Shown piece by piece: positions 6,104 through 13,207 of a DNA stretch of 13,207 bases (the stretch's first letter is position 1; every line of letters starts with the position of its first letter). Location of the stretch: assembly GCA_903882345.1 (NCBI GenBank), contig CAIRWO010000102.1:1-13207 (forward strand), in the 5' to 3' direction. This DNA comes from Candidatus Omnitrophota bacterium (GTDB lineage: Bacteria; Omnitrophota; Gorgyraeia; Gygaellales; Profunditerraquicolaceae). Position numbers and translations under genes: made by a program. The notes beneath the pieces were generated by a model. That model did not search any database and had not been told where the DNA came from. It saw only the letters and a list, made by a program, of their open reading frames with translations.

Positions 6104-7549
6104 ATGAATTACAATCATGCTTTATTCTTAAACCCTTATATCGAAAGCAGCGCTACCAGCACAATGATGCTCTTCCCTCCTACGGGGCTGGAATATGTAG
6201 CTACGAGTGCTGAGGGGCTAGCCGGCAAAATTACCCTTCTGGATCTAAGACAGGAAAAAGAGTTGAGCGAGCCGGATAAATTACTGGCCTTCATCAACAG
6301 TAATAAGGTGGATATTATTTGCGTCAGCATCGGCTGGGACCGCCAGTTTGAAGAAATCTGCCAGCTGCTTAACCGTATGCCGGAAGGCATACCTTTGGTT
6401 GTGGGCGGTTATAAGGCTACGGAAAAGGTAAATGAACTTTTTAATCTCTGCCCTAAGATCAAGATCATTGTGCGCGGTGAAGGAGAAGAAACAATAAGGG
6501 AAATACTAAAAGGTCTGCCGCTGGAAAATATCCTGGGTATTTCATACAGGCAAGGCGCAGAGATACGGCATAATCCAAACCGGCCATTCCCCGATGTAGA
6601 CAGCCTCGCCTGCCCGGACCGTTCCTTAAGGCGTAATGAATATACGCTGGAGCTAAACGGCATCGACGTCGCAAATTTAAGCTTTGATTCGATATTAAGC
6701 GCCAGGGGCTGTCCCTTCGATTGTAAATTCTGCACTTTCAGCCTGAATCCGCTCGGCCAAAAAAGAAACTACGCGGCGCGCAGCGTGGATTCCGTAATTA
6801 ACGAAATTAAAAGCATCAAGGCCAAGGTAATACTTTTTAGCGATGATAACCTATTCGCGAATCCTAAAAGGGCGGAAGAGATCTGCGATCTGATCATTAA
6901 ATATAAGATAAAAAAACGCTTTATCGCACAGGCGCGCATTGAAATCGCAAAGTACCCCACCCTGCTTGAGAAAATGGTCAAGGCGGGATTCAAGGCACTG
7001 CTGATCGGGATAGAATCCCCTCACGATTGGATATTAGAACAGTTAAACAAGGGGTTTAACCAGGAAACAATACGAAAATCCTTTGCGGTCTTAACAAAAT
7101 AGCCTATTTTTTACAGCGGTTAATTTAGATACGGCAATATCGGAGAGCCTGAATAGGAGATGTTTTATATCGCGCAATTTGCCAAAGAGATCGGCGTTGA
7201 TATTATTGCCTGTAATAAATTAAGGATCGAAAAGTTTTCCCCCTTAAGAGGACTTGCCGAAAAAACGCCCGGCTATCACATTACGGAGAGAGGAGAGCTT
7301 TATTCCGATACCTATAGCCATGCGGCCCTGAAAAAGATCGGCAAGCGGATCAAGTTTGCTTTTTATACCCCCTCGAGGTTCGTAAAAATACTCTGGAAGA
7401 ACATTTTTATAACAAAGTTTTTTACTTTTAGAGAACTCCTCTCTCTCTTTATCGCCTTTCCGCGCCTCTTGGCAAGCGTGATTATCCGGGAAAAACGAAG
7501 GGGCCGGCTGAAAGATTCCCTGAAACGCACCTTCATCCATAATCCCTGA
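6104..7549 (+). pseudogene. B12-binding domain radical SAM protein, interrupted by three in-frame stops
   Basis: One continuous frame of 481 codons, the right length for the family, broken by TAG (7100-7102), TAA (7121-7123) and TAG (7154-7156) with no frameshift. The N-terminal 332 residues carry the B12-binding domain (FPPTGLEYVA at 24-33, VVGGYKAT at 99-106, RGEGEET at 124-130) and the radical SAM core with C203, C207 and C210 in GCPFDCKFC, then LFSDDNLF and IGIESPHD. Between the stops the translation PIFYSG / FRYGNIGEPE / EMFYIAQFAKEIGVD is exactly what is expected there in related enzymes, so the C-terminal 129 residues belong to the same protein. The methionine at 7160 is not a convincing separate start, because AGGAG directly abuts it. 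The N-terminal piece keeps all cluster cysteines but loses the end of the core barrel. No Shine-Dalgarno precedes the ATG. The gene may be dead, misassembled, or read through. Confidence 0.8.
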
Positions 7550-7551
7550 TT

Positions 7552-8889
7552 TTAATCGTCGCTCAAACCCTTTAATCCTGACGCAGCCTCGATCCCTGCC
7601 GCGACTTCCGGGATAATGCCCTTCTTTATATAGATCGGATGTATCTTTGCTCTTAATAGCGGCAGCTGCCGGGCGAAGATAACCGCGCCCAATATACAAC
7701 AAACGCCACCGAACAATAACGTATGTGGCGCGCTGATCCTACTGGCTAAGGTTCCGGCTAATAATCCCCCAAACGGCGTCATACCCATAAAGGCCATGGT
7801 GTAAAAACTCATCACCCTGCCGCGCTTGTCTTCTTCTACGATAGTCTGTAAGATCGTATTACTGGCGGCCATCTGGACCATCATCGCAAAACCCGCCGCG
7901 CAAATAACCAGCATGGAAAACCATAAAACCCTCGAAAAAGAAAAAACTATCAGACCTAAACCGAAAACCCCCGTGGCTAAAACCATTATCTTGCCAAGAC
8001 CCAAGACGCTCCTTCTTCCCGCAAGATAAATAGCGCCAATTAATGCGCCGACTCCTGCCATCGCCATAAGAAAACCCAGGGTCTGCGGACCGCCGTGAAA
8101 AATATCTTTTGCAAAAACAGGCATCAATATCTGATACGGCATACCGGTTAAGCTGACCAGACTAAGGAGAATAAGGATGTATTTTATCGGCGCAAAGCTA
8201 AACGCGTAAACGAAGCCCTCTTTTAATCCGTGCAAGACGTGAGGGTACGACGATTTGATCTTTTTCTCGCTGATCTTCATCGCCAATAGAGAAACAATCA
8301 CGGCGATGTAGCTTATGGCGTTGAGCAAAAAACACAGGCCTTCGCCCAAGGCAGCAATGATTATCCCGGCCAAGGATGGACCGATCAGCCGGGCAGCGTT
8401 TACCATTGAAGAATTTAAAGCTATGGCATTGCCCAGATCTTCCTTATTCTCGATCATTTCAATGGTAAATGCCTGCCGGATAGGTATATCGAAAGAATTG
8501 ATTACTCCCAGAAACATGCTTAAGGCGATGATCTGCCAGACTTTTATAGAATTCGTCAGAACAAGTATTGACAATACCGATGCCTGCAGCATTGCCAGTG
8601 TTTGCGTAGCAACCAAAATATGATGGCGGTTATGCCGGTCAGCGATTACGCCGGCAAACGGCGTTAAGATAAAGGTGGGGAGCTGACCCAAGAATACGAC
8701 CATACCGAGCAGAAATACGGAATTGGTCAGCCGATACACCAGCCAGCTCATTGCGATCTGCTGCATCCATGTCCCAATTAAAGAGATGCTCTGGCCGCCG
8801 AAAAAAAGGCGGTAATTCCTATGCCGCAGGGCACGAAAAACATACTGGAAATTAGTTAGTTTAAAAAAGGGAATATTGAATTTCATCAT
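7552..8889 (-). CDS. MFS transporter of the MFS_3 / EntS-like exporter family
   Basis: A 445-residue integral membrane protein with the 12-helix major facilitator pattern. HRNYRLFFGGQSISLIGTWM (23-42) is the typical opening of the MFS_3 family (enterobactin-exporter and transmembrane-secretion-effector relatives). GVIADRHNRH (80-89) is MFS motif A after helix 2, and FDIPIRQAF (133-141) and RLIGPSLAG (167-175) are family-specific cytoplasmic-loop and helix 5 motifs. The tail KIHPIYIKKGIIPEVAAGI is also characteristic. Members export siderophores, drugs or metabolites by proton antiport; this substrate is unknown. There are two adjacent ATG codons (8889 and 8886); I use the first. No clear Shine-Dalgarno is present, and a TAA lies seven codons upstream in frame, so the start cannot lie much further out. 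An extended -10 promoter lies about 57 bases before it. It ends 2 bp from the broken radical SAM gene, in convergent orientation. Confidence 0.9.
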   Translation of the reverse strand: MMKFNIPFFKLTNFQYVFRALRHRNYRLFFGGQSISLIGTWMQQIAMSWLVYRLTNSVFLLGMVVFLGQLPTFILTPFAGVIADRHNRHHILVATQTLAMLQASVLSILVLTNSIKVWQIIALSMFLGVINSFDIPIRQAFTIEMIENKEDLGNAIALNSSMVNAARLIGPSLAGIIIAALGEGLCFLLNAISYIAVIVSLLAMKISEKKIKSSYPHVLHGLKEGFVYAFSFAPIKYILILLSLVSLTGMPYQILMPVFAKDIFHGGPQTLGFLMAMAGVGALIGAIYLAGRRSVLGLGKIMVLATGVFGLGLIVFSFSRVLWFSMLVICAAGFAMMVQMAASNTILQTIVEEDKRGRVMSFYTMAFMGMTPFGGLLAGTLASRISAPHTLLFGGVCCILGAVIFARQLPLLRAKIHPIYIKKGIIPEVAAGIEAASGLKGLSDD

Positions 8890-8890
8890 T

Positions 8891-8917
8891 ATGGGTAGTT
8901 TAAGACTTTAATGGGTA
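8891..8917. repeat. Short direct repeat in the MFS leader
   Basis: The heptamer ATGGGTA occurs at 8891-8897 and again at 8911-8917, 20 bases apart, about two helical turns. Both copies lie in the untranslated leader just before the MFS start. It could bind a regulator, or it could be chance. Confidence 0.3.
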
Positions 8918-8945
8918 ACTCCGGGACATCCTTTGGGCGGGTTTC

Positions 8946-8954
8946 ATTATATCA
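8946..8954 (-). promoter_or_regulatory. Extended -10 promoter of the MFS gene
   Basis: The minus strand reads TGATATAAT: a perfect TATAAT hexamer (8946-8951) with the TG extension one base upstream. The -35 region (near 8969-8974, CTGCCG) is weak, as is usual for extended -10 promoters, and lies within the last codons of the histidine kinase gene. Start near 8939 gives a leader of about 50 bases. Confidence 0.6.
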
Positions 8955-8959
8955 TATAT

Positions 8960-10921
8960 TTAAGCAACCGGCAGGCTTATCTTGAAGATCGCGCCTTGGC
9001 CGAATTGACTCTCTGCTTTAATGTCGCCACTATGCTGTTTAACGATGCCATACACGATGGATAGGCCGAGGCCAGTGCCTTCACCTACCGGTTTAGTGGT
9101 AAAAAATGGCTCAAAAATTTTTCCCAGGTTTTCCGGCGGGATGCCGATCCCTGTATCAGAAACAGAAATTAAAACATGCCTGCTTTCCGGGTAGTAACTG
9201 GTTTTAACCGTAATCACCCTGCTGGTTTTTGGCATTTTTTTCTCTATCGCCCATTTGGCATTACCAATAAGGTCAAAAATTATCTGCTGCAAAAGTTGCG
9301 GGTCTCCGAGGACCTGCGGCAGGTTTGCCTGGAGTTCTGTAAGAATAGCAATGTTTTGCAGTTTCATTTCATAGTTAATGAGAGTAACTACTTTTTCGGT
9401 TAACTCATTAAGAGAGAGGAGCACAAACTTACCCGTAGCAGCGCGGGAGAAGCTAAGCAGCGACTCAGTGATTTTTTTGCACCTTAATGCGGATTCTTCG
9501 ATGACATTTAGAAGCCCTTTAAAATCTTCAATACTGAAGTCTTTCTTCAGTTCTGCCTCCATCTTTATCAGCTGCACATTGTTTAAAACTCCGGTTAAAG
9601 GATTATTGATCTCGTGGGCTACGCCTCCGGCAAGCTGGCCTACGGATGCCATTTTTGCCGACTGCACCAGTTGGAATTGGGTTGTCTTAAGTTGTTCATA
9701 GGCTTGCTGGAGCTGTTCTTCTGCCTTCTTGCGCTCGGTAATGTCGCGGTCAACGCCCCGATAACCGGTTAATTTACCTTTCGCATCGACAGTCGGAACG
9801 CCGCTGGTTTCCAGAATAATCGTATGTCCATCTTTATGGATATTTTGGCTTACAAAATTTTGAAAATTACTCTTTTGAGAAAAAACCTCAAAGGCTGTTT
9901 TTTTCAGCTGGTCGCGCTCTGCAGGAATGAAAAAATCGTAGAAGTATTTACCAAGGACATCTTGCGGCTTGTAGCCTAAAACTTTTTCTACGCCCGGGCT
10001 GCTATAAGTATAACTACCATCACTGTTTATCTCCCATATCCATTCTCCCGTATTAGCGGCTATATCCTGAAAGCGTCCTTCGCTCTTGCGTAATTCCTCT
10101 TGCGCCTTGATCAGTTCATCGCGCGAAACAGTTATCTTCTGCAGATCATCGATCATCTTATTGAAAGAATCGGCTAAAACTCCTATCTCATCTGAGGTCT
10201 TTACCGAGACCTTAAAATTTAAATCCCCCGCGGAAACCTTCTTGGTAGCTTCCATAAGTTTTTTAATCGGAACCAGGATTATCCGTGTCAGCAAAACAGA
10301 GATTATCCCTGCGATTAAAAGCATGGCTATAACCAAAAACGCAATGTTGGTTTGAACTTTTTTAACCAAGCTATCAACGCGGGATAAGGATAACCCAACC
10401 TGGACCACCCCGATCTTTCTCTCGTGATCGCTGGTTTGCTCCTGGAAAAATACATCTTCATTAGTAACCGCCTCTCCGGCTTTACTTTTAACCGGTACGG
10501 TGATGTCGTAATAATTCACATAATTATTATCTTTTACGACGTTAGATTTAAACTGATGGACTATTGCTTTATTAGTTATTATGGCCTTATGAATTATTTC
10601 ATTAGGTAGAGGCATCTTGTTTTCCGGCCCCGAAAAAGCCAATACCTTGCCGTCTGTATCACGGATAACACAATATACTACATCAGGCTGCGCCATCACA
10701 CCGGTAATAAGACGGGTTAATATTACGGTATGAGCAGTCAATACTCCATATTCAGCGTTATAGGCTAAGTTATCTGCCAAGACCAATCCTCTTTCTTTCA
10801 GGTCCTTATAAATGATTATTTTTTCATGATTAATAAGAAAAAGGCTTAAGCTGGATACTGCCAATATGAGCAATACGACTATCGTAATAGTCAATTTAGC
10901 ATGCAAACTTAACTTTAACAT
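8960..10921 (-). CDS. Membrane sensor histidine kinase (periplasmic sensor-HAMP-PAS-HisKA-HATPase)
   Basis: A 653-residue two-component sensor. TM1 (about 10-30), a periplasmic sensor region of about 160 residues with a cache-like look (31-190, ending IGVVQVGLSLSRVD), TM2 (about 192-212), a HAMP domain (about 212-265, VPIKKLMEA...SDEIGVLADSFNKM), a short coiled coil, and a PAS/PAC domain (about 282-400, ending GYRGVDRDITERKKAEEQL). The kinase core follows, with phospho-acceptor H436 in AHEINNPLTG, the N-box around N554, the G1 box DTGIGIP (589-595), FEPFF (603-607) and GTGLGLS (615-621). All boxes are intact. It autophosphorylates and should pass phosphate to a response regulator, but none is in the window and no receiver domain is fused. 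Its ATG lies 21 bp after the TAG of the binding-protein gene, with an AGGAGAG site between. The pairing suggests the binding protein supplies its signal. Confidence 0.93.
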   Translation of the reverse strand: MLKLSLHAKLTITIVVLLILAVSSLSLFLINHEKIIIYKDLKERGLVLADNLAYNAEYGVLTAHTVILTRLITGVMAQPDVVYCVIRDTDGKVLAFSGPENKMPLPNEIIHKAIITNKAIVHQFKSNVVKDNNYVNYYDITVPVKSKAGEAVTNEDVFFQEQTSDHERKIGVVQVGLSLSRVDSLVKKVQTNIAFLVIAMLLIAGIISVLLTRIILVPIKKLMEATKKVSAGDLNFKVSVKTSDEIGVLADSFNKMIDDLQKITVSRDELIKAQEELRKSEGRFQDIAANTGEWIWEINSDGSYTYSSPGVEKVLGYKPQDVLGKYFYDFFIPAERDQLKKTAFEVFSQKSNFQNFVSQNIHKDGHTIILETSGVPTVDAKGKLTGYRGVDRDITERKKAEEQLQQAYEQLKTTQFQLVQSAKMASVGQLAGGVAHEINNPLTGVLNNVQLIKMEAELKKDFSIEDFKGLLNVIEESALRCKKITESLLSFSRAATGKFVLLSLNELTEKVVTLINYEMKLQNIAILTELQANLPQVLGDPQLLQQIIFDLIGNAKWAIEKKMPKTSRVITVKTSYYPESRHVLISVSDTGIGIPPENLGKIFEPFFTTKPVGEGTGLGLSIVYGIVKQHSGDIKAESQFGQGAIFKISLPVA

Positions 10922-10942
10922 TAACTCTCTCTCCTGAGGGCT

Positions 10943-11893
10943 CTAATAGACTTCTTTTGCTTCTTCTAAAAGTTTTTTGGGGATCTCTATCCCGATGAGT
11001 TCGGCAATTTTCTTATTCACCACTAAGTTCATTCTTTCCGGAAGGGCAACGGGAAGTGATGCAGTAGCCTTATTAACCAATACCTTTATTGCCATTTGGG
11101 CGGTCTGTCTACCAATATCACTATAATCGCATTCTAGCGCTAAAAGTGCGCCTGCCTTTACATATTGAGAAGAAAATGCCACAAAGGGGATTTTATTTCG
11201 CAGTAGGGTTAAAAGAATATACTGGGATGACTGGGCATTATAAATTAAAGGGTCTACTTGTGCCCACAGGCAATCGGCCGAGCCGATGAGTTCATCCAAG
11301 GCATGCGGCACATCCGCCGCAGAACTAATTGGTTTGGCTACGATTAATAAGTCTAGCTTCTTAGCTGTTGTCTCAATGTTTTGAATCCAGTCTTTTTCTT
11401 TAGCGTTATAAATTATTCCCACGCGGTTTAACTTTGGCAGCATCTCTTTTAGTTTTTTAAATTGCAGCTCCGGTAATATATCCAAAGAAACCCCGGTCAG
11501 ATTATCCCTTGAGCCAGCGAGAGAACCTGTGAGCAGGGTCTCTGCAGGATTAATAACCATAAAGAATATTATCGGCATACCCTTAAGATTATCTTTTGCA
11601 AACAAGCTGGCTTCCGTGCCTATCGTAGCGACCAGATCCGGCTTTAAATTCTTAATTTCATCGATTAACTGCGGCTCTTTATTTTTATTATCTTCTAAAT
11701 TGCAGGAAGATGAAATTTTATACCCATTTTTGTTAAGTCCCGCTTCAAAACCGGAAAGTGCATCGTTGTAGGACTTAATTGATTTGGAACGGATAACTAC
11801 GATAACCGCCTTTTCTTCAGATAGGGCTGGATTTATATCCAAAAGAAGCATAAAAACTGCCACAAAAGATAAATAAATTAAAACTCTTTTCAT
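10943..11893 (-). CDS. ABC_sub_bind-type periplasmic substrate-binding protein
   Basis: About 316 residues, normal for the PF04392-type (TrpX-like) binding proteins. It has a basic start and hydrophobic core, then a likely signal peptidase I site near NPALS-EE (no lipobox cysteine), followed by two Rossmann-like lobes. The segments VIVVIRSKSIKSYNDAL, PDLVATIGTEAS, MPIIFFMVINPAETLL, GSRDNLTGVSLDI and RVGIIYNAKEKD are typical of the family, which often binds aromatic amino acids or related small molecules. Two ATGs are possible: the one at 11893 has AAGAGG eight bases upstream, while the one at 11899 leaves only two, so I choose 11893. That ribosome site overlaps the stop of the upstream receptor frame, implying coupled translation. 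No permease or ATPase gene is nearby, so a role in signal capture for the following kinase is more likely than uptake. It ends in TAG. Confidence 0.87.
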   Translation of the reverse strand: MKRVLIYLSFVAVFMLLLDINPALSEEKAVIVVIRSKSIKSYNDALSGFEAGLNKNGYKISSSCNLEDNKNKEPQLIDEIKNLKPDLVATIGTEASLFAKDNLKGMPIIFFMVINPAETLLTGSLAGSRDNLTGVSLDILPELQFKKLKEMLPKLNRVGIIYNAKEKDWIQNIETTAKKLDLLIVAKPISSAADVPHALDELIGSADCLWAQVDPLIYNAQSSQYILLTLLRNKIPFVAFSSQYVKAGALLALECDYSDIGRQTAQMAIKVLVNKATASLPVALPERMNLVVNKKIAELIGIEIPKKLLEEAKEVY

Positions 11894-11901
11894 TGGCATA
11901 T

Positions 11902-11907
11902 CCTCTT
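11902..11907 (-). promoter_or_regulatory. Ribosome binding site that decides the binding-protein start
   Basis: AAGAGG lies eight bases before the ATG at 11893 and only two before the ATG at 11899, favouring the inner start. It shares bases with the TAA stop (11906-11908) of the receptor frame. Confidence 0.65.
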
Positions 11908-13141
11908 AAAACTTTATCCTTACTGAGCCCAATATCCTTCTGTCGATCACATCGCCTTCGGGTGTTTCGGTATGTACATCGCGGAAAAGATTATAGCCTG
12001 ACACCGATACTTCAACCATGCTATTGATCTGATAACCTAGCCAGAGATCGGCCATAACATAACCCTTTGTCTCTCCTCCGCCAGTTACCGTGCTGTTTGT
12101 CTCGCTTACATAGTGGGTAAGGAACCTAAATGACAACTTATCGGCTAATGTTTTTAATTTAAATCCGAGGTTTACCTTGTGCTTAGGAGAAAAACCCTTC
12201 GAAGATGTGTCCCTGTAGTCCACGTTATTATAGGCATAATTTCCAATAAGCCTTCTTATCCTTGTCTAAAAAATATCCACAAACGGCCGCAATTTATTAT
12301 GCAAGTACTTGCCCTGATAACCTGTTTCAAACGTTAAATAAGTTTCCGACTTAAGCTGTTTATTACCCCAGCTAGTCTGATTAAGCCCCCCAATTATAGG
12401 AGTATAGTAATCCATATAAGTATCAGAATCCTCGTTTATTTTATATTTTAATTCCATGTTTCCCCGCGAAACACCTAAGGCATCTTTGCCGCGGGACATA
12501 AAGCCGTCTTCCTGCTGATAGCCCGCAGAAGCCTTATAGGATAAATCGTTGTGGCTGCCGCCATAAATCAGCGTGTATGAACCGGCCTTTCTTGTGCCTC
12601 CCGTAGCAGCAACTGTCATACCTTTTAACTACTCATGAGATTTACTAATGACATTAATCAGCCCTAAATTCGCATTGGCTCCGTAAAGCGAAGCTACCGG
12701 CCCCTTGACTACTTCTATTCTGTCAATCTCTTCTGGCTGCACGGTTAAAAGTTCCCAGAATAAAATCCCTTGCATAGGAGAATACATACTGCGGCCGTCG
12801 ATCATAAGCAGGGTCTTACTGGTCATAACATCAGCAAACCCGCGCATAGATACATCGGCCTGGCCGATAGTCGTAGTGTCTACGTCCAAGCCAGGCACTT
12901 GCCGTAACGCATCCCAGAGATTAATAGAGCCGCTCTCTTTAATATCTTCCTGCGTAACCACAGATACTGATGCCGGCGCCTTAGTAATTGGCTGAAGCTT
13001 TTTAGCGGGAGTAACCACCATAGGAATTTCCTCAAAAAGGCTAAGTTCGGTATGCACAGGCGGGCTTATTTCTGCAAATGCTAACCTGCAGATTAAACAA
13101 GCAGCAGCTCCTATGACTATAGATAGCCAACCTTTTTTCAT
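11906..13141 (-). pseudogene. TonB-dependent outer-membrane receptor, degraded
   Basis: The frame opens with a signal peptide (MKKGWLSIV...RLAFA, cleavage about 23), a TonB-box-like IPMVVTPA (39-46) and a complete plug domain (about 50-166: APASVSVVTQEDIKESG, VSMRGF, LLMIDGRSMY, IDRIEVVKGP, SLYGANA, GLINVISK). TAG at 12629-12631 then ends it, just at the plug/barrel border. The same frame continues through barrel segments (TVAATGGTRKAGSYTLIYGG, LKSETYLTFETGYQGKYL, FVDIF), meets a second TAG at 12266-12268, and goes on to a normal C-terminal strand ending VRIKF with TAA. Family proteins put tyrosine where the second TAG sits (F-Y-x-R-I-x-x-L). The total is about 410 codons against 600-750 for the family, with abrupt joins near EDSD/TYMDYY and RLIG/NYAYNN, so at least two in-frame losses are likely. 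The ATG at 13141 has AGGAGG four bases upstream; the GTG at 13192 has no such site. The fold fits cobalamin or siderophore receptors; the ligand is unknown. Confidence 0.82.
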
Positions 13142-13145
13142 TACC

Positions 13146-13151
13146 CCTCCT
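13146..13151 (-). promoter_or_regulatory. Ribosome binding site of the TonB receptor gene
   Basis: A perfect AGGAGG, extended by two further G, four bases before the ATG at 13141. It fixes the start at the signal peptide MKKGW and argues against the upstream in-frame GTG. Bases 13142-13207 otherwise show no clear promoter. Confidence 0.75.
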
Positions 13152-13207
13152 GCAATAAATTTACACAAAAATAGTGGACTTACTGTTTTCACTTTAGAAG
13201 AGAATAC

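Noticed and set aside
7080..7160. A diversity-generating retroelement variable region as the cause of the clustered stops
   Set aside because: No reverse transcriptase or template repeat is in the window, and the changes are not a dense set of adenine-site substitutions at the end of a gene.
7160..7549. An independent 129-residue gene starting at the ATG at 7160
   Set aside because: It is in the same frame as the upstream radical SAM gene, the residues before the ATG continue the family sequence, and the AGGAG directly abuts the ATG with no spacing. It is the detached C-terminus of the interrupted gene.
7244..7702. A 152-residue minus-strand frame bridging the radical SAM and MFS 3' ends
   Set aside because: It overlaps two well-supported genes in other frames, has no recognisable motif, and its composition is that of a shadow.
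7100..12631. Global reassignment of TAG to an amino acid in this organism
   Set aside because: Several thousand codons of intact genes contain no internal TAG, TAG is used as a final stop at 3414, 5824 and 10943, and one of the internal stops is TAA. At most rare readthrough remains possible.
13142..13192. Upstream GTG start for the TonB receptor at 13192
   Set aside because: It would add 17 residues before a textbook signal peptide, and AGGAGG sits just before the ATG at 13141.
13142..13207. A cobalamin riboswitch upstream of the TonB receptor
   Set aside because: Only 66 bases are available, too few for the element, and no B12-box-like sequence is present.

Overview
The window looks like a Gram-negative, metagenome-type bacterium. 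A TonB-dependent receptor, a periplasmic binding protein and O-antigen/polysaccharide genes imply an outer membrane. The density of radical SAM genes inside a polysaccharide locus, together with moderate GC, recalls candidate phyla such as Omnitrophota. That placement is inference from style; no marker gene here proves it.

Region 1 (1-6103). The 3' end of a Wzy/WaaL-type O-antigen ligase gene runs on the + strand and overlaps, tail to tail, a six-gene minus-strand operon. Read from its promoter (about 6026-6054) the operon holds: a 55-aa HicB-like small protein (5824-5991); a B12-binding-domain radical SAM enzyme; two radical SAM enzymes with cysteine-rich C-termini; a membrane-anchored polysaccharide deacetylase; and a GT4 glycosyltransferase. 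Most spacings are short (12-16 bp, or a 4-bp ATGA overlap), with one 63-bp gap before the deacetylase. The likely job is making and chemically modifying a surface glycan or lipid-linked intermediate. The substrates of the radical SAM enzymes cannot be read from sequence.

Region 2 (6104-7549). Divergent from that operon is a second B12-binding radical SAM gene. Its reading frame runs unshifted to 7549 but is interrupted by three in-frame stops (TAG, TAA, TAG) within 57 bases. The shared intergenic region carries a perfect 6-bp inverted repeat that spans the -35 elements of both divergent promoters.

Region 3 (7552-8951). An MFS_3-type exporter, transcribed convergently with the broken radical SAM gene, has its own extended -10 promoter inside the end of the upstream histidine kinase gene.

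Region 4 (8960-13141). A second minus-strand operon encodes a decayed TonB-dependent receptor, an ABC_sub_bind-type periplasmic binding protein and a HAMP-PAS histidine kinase. The receptor has two in-frame TAG codons and a barrel far too short for the family. No ABC permease, ATPase or response regulator is present, so the binding protein more likely feeds the sensor kinase than a transporter.

The most striking pattern is that the two damaged genes together carry five in-frame stops (four TAG, one TAA) without any frameshift. Ordinary decay or an assembly problem is the default reading, but it deserves checking. No RNA genes, CRISPR arrays, insertion sequences or convincing terminators were found, and no stretch over 300 bases lacks a gene.
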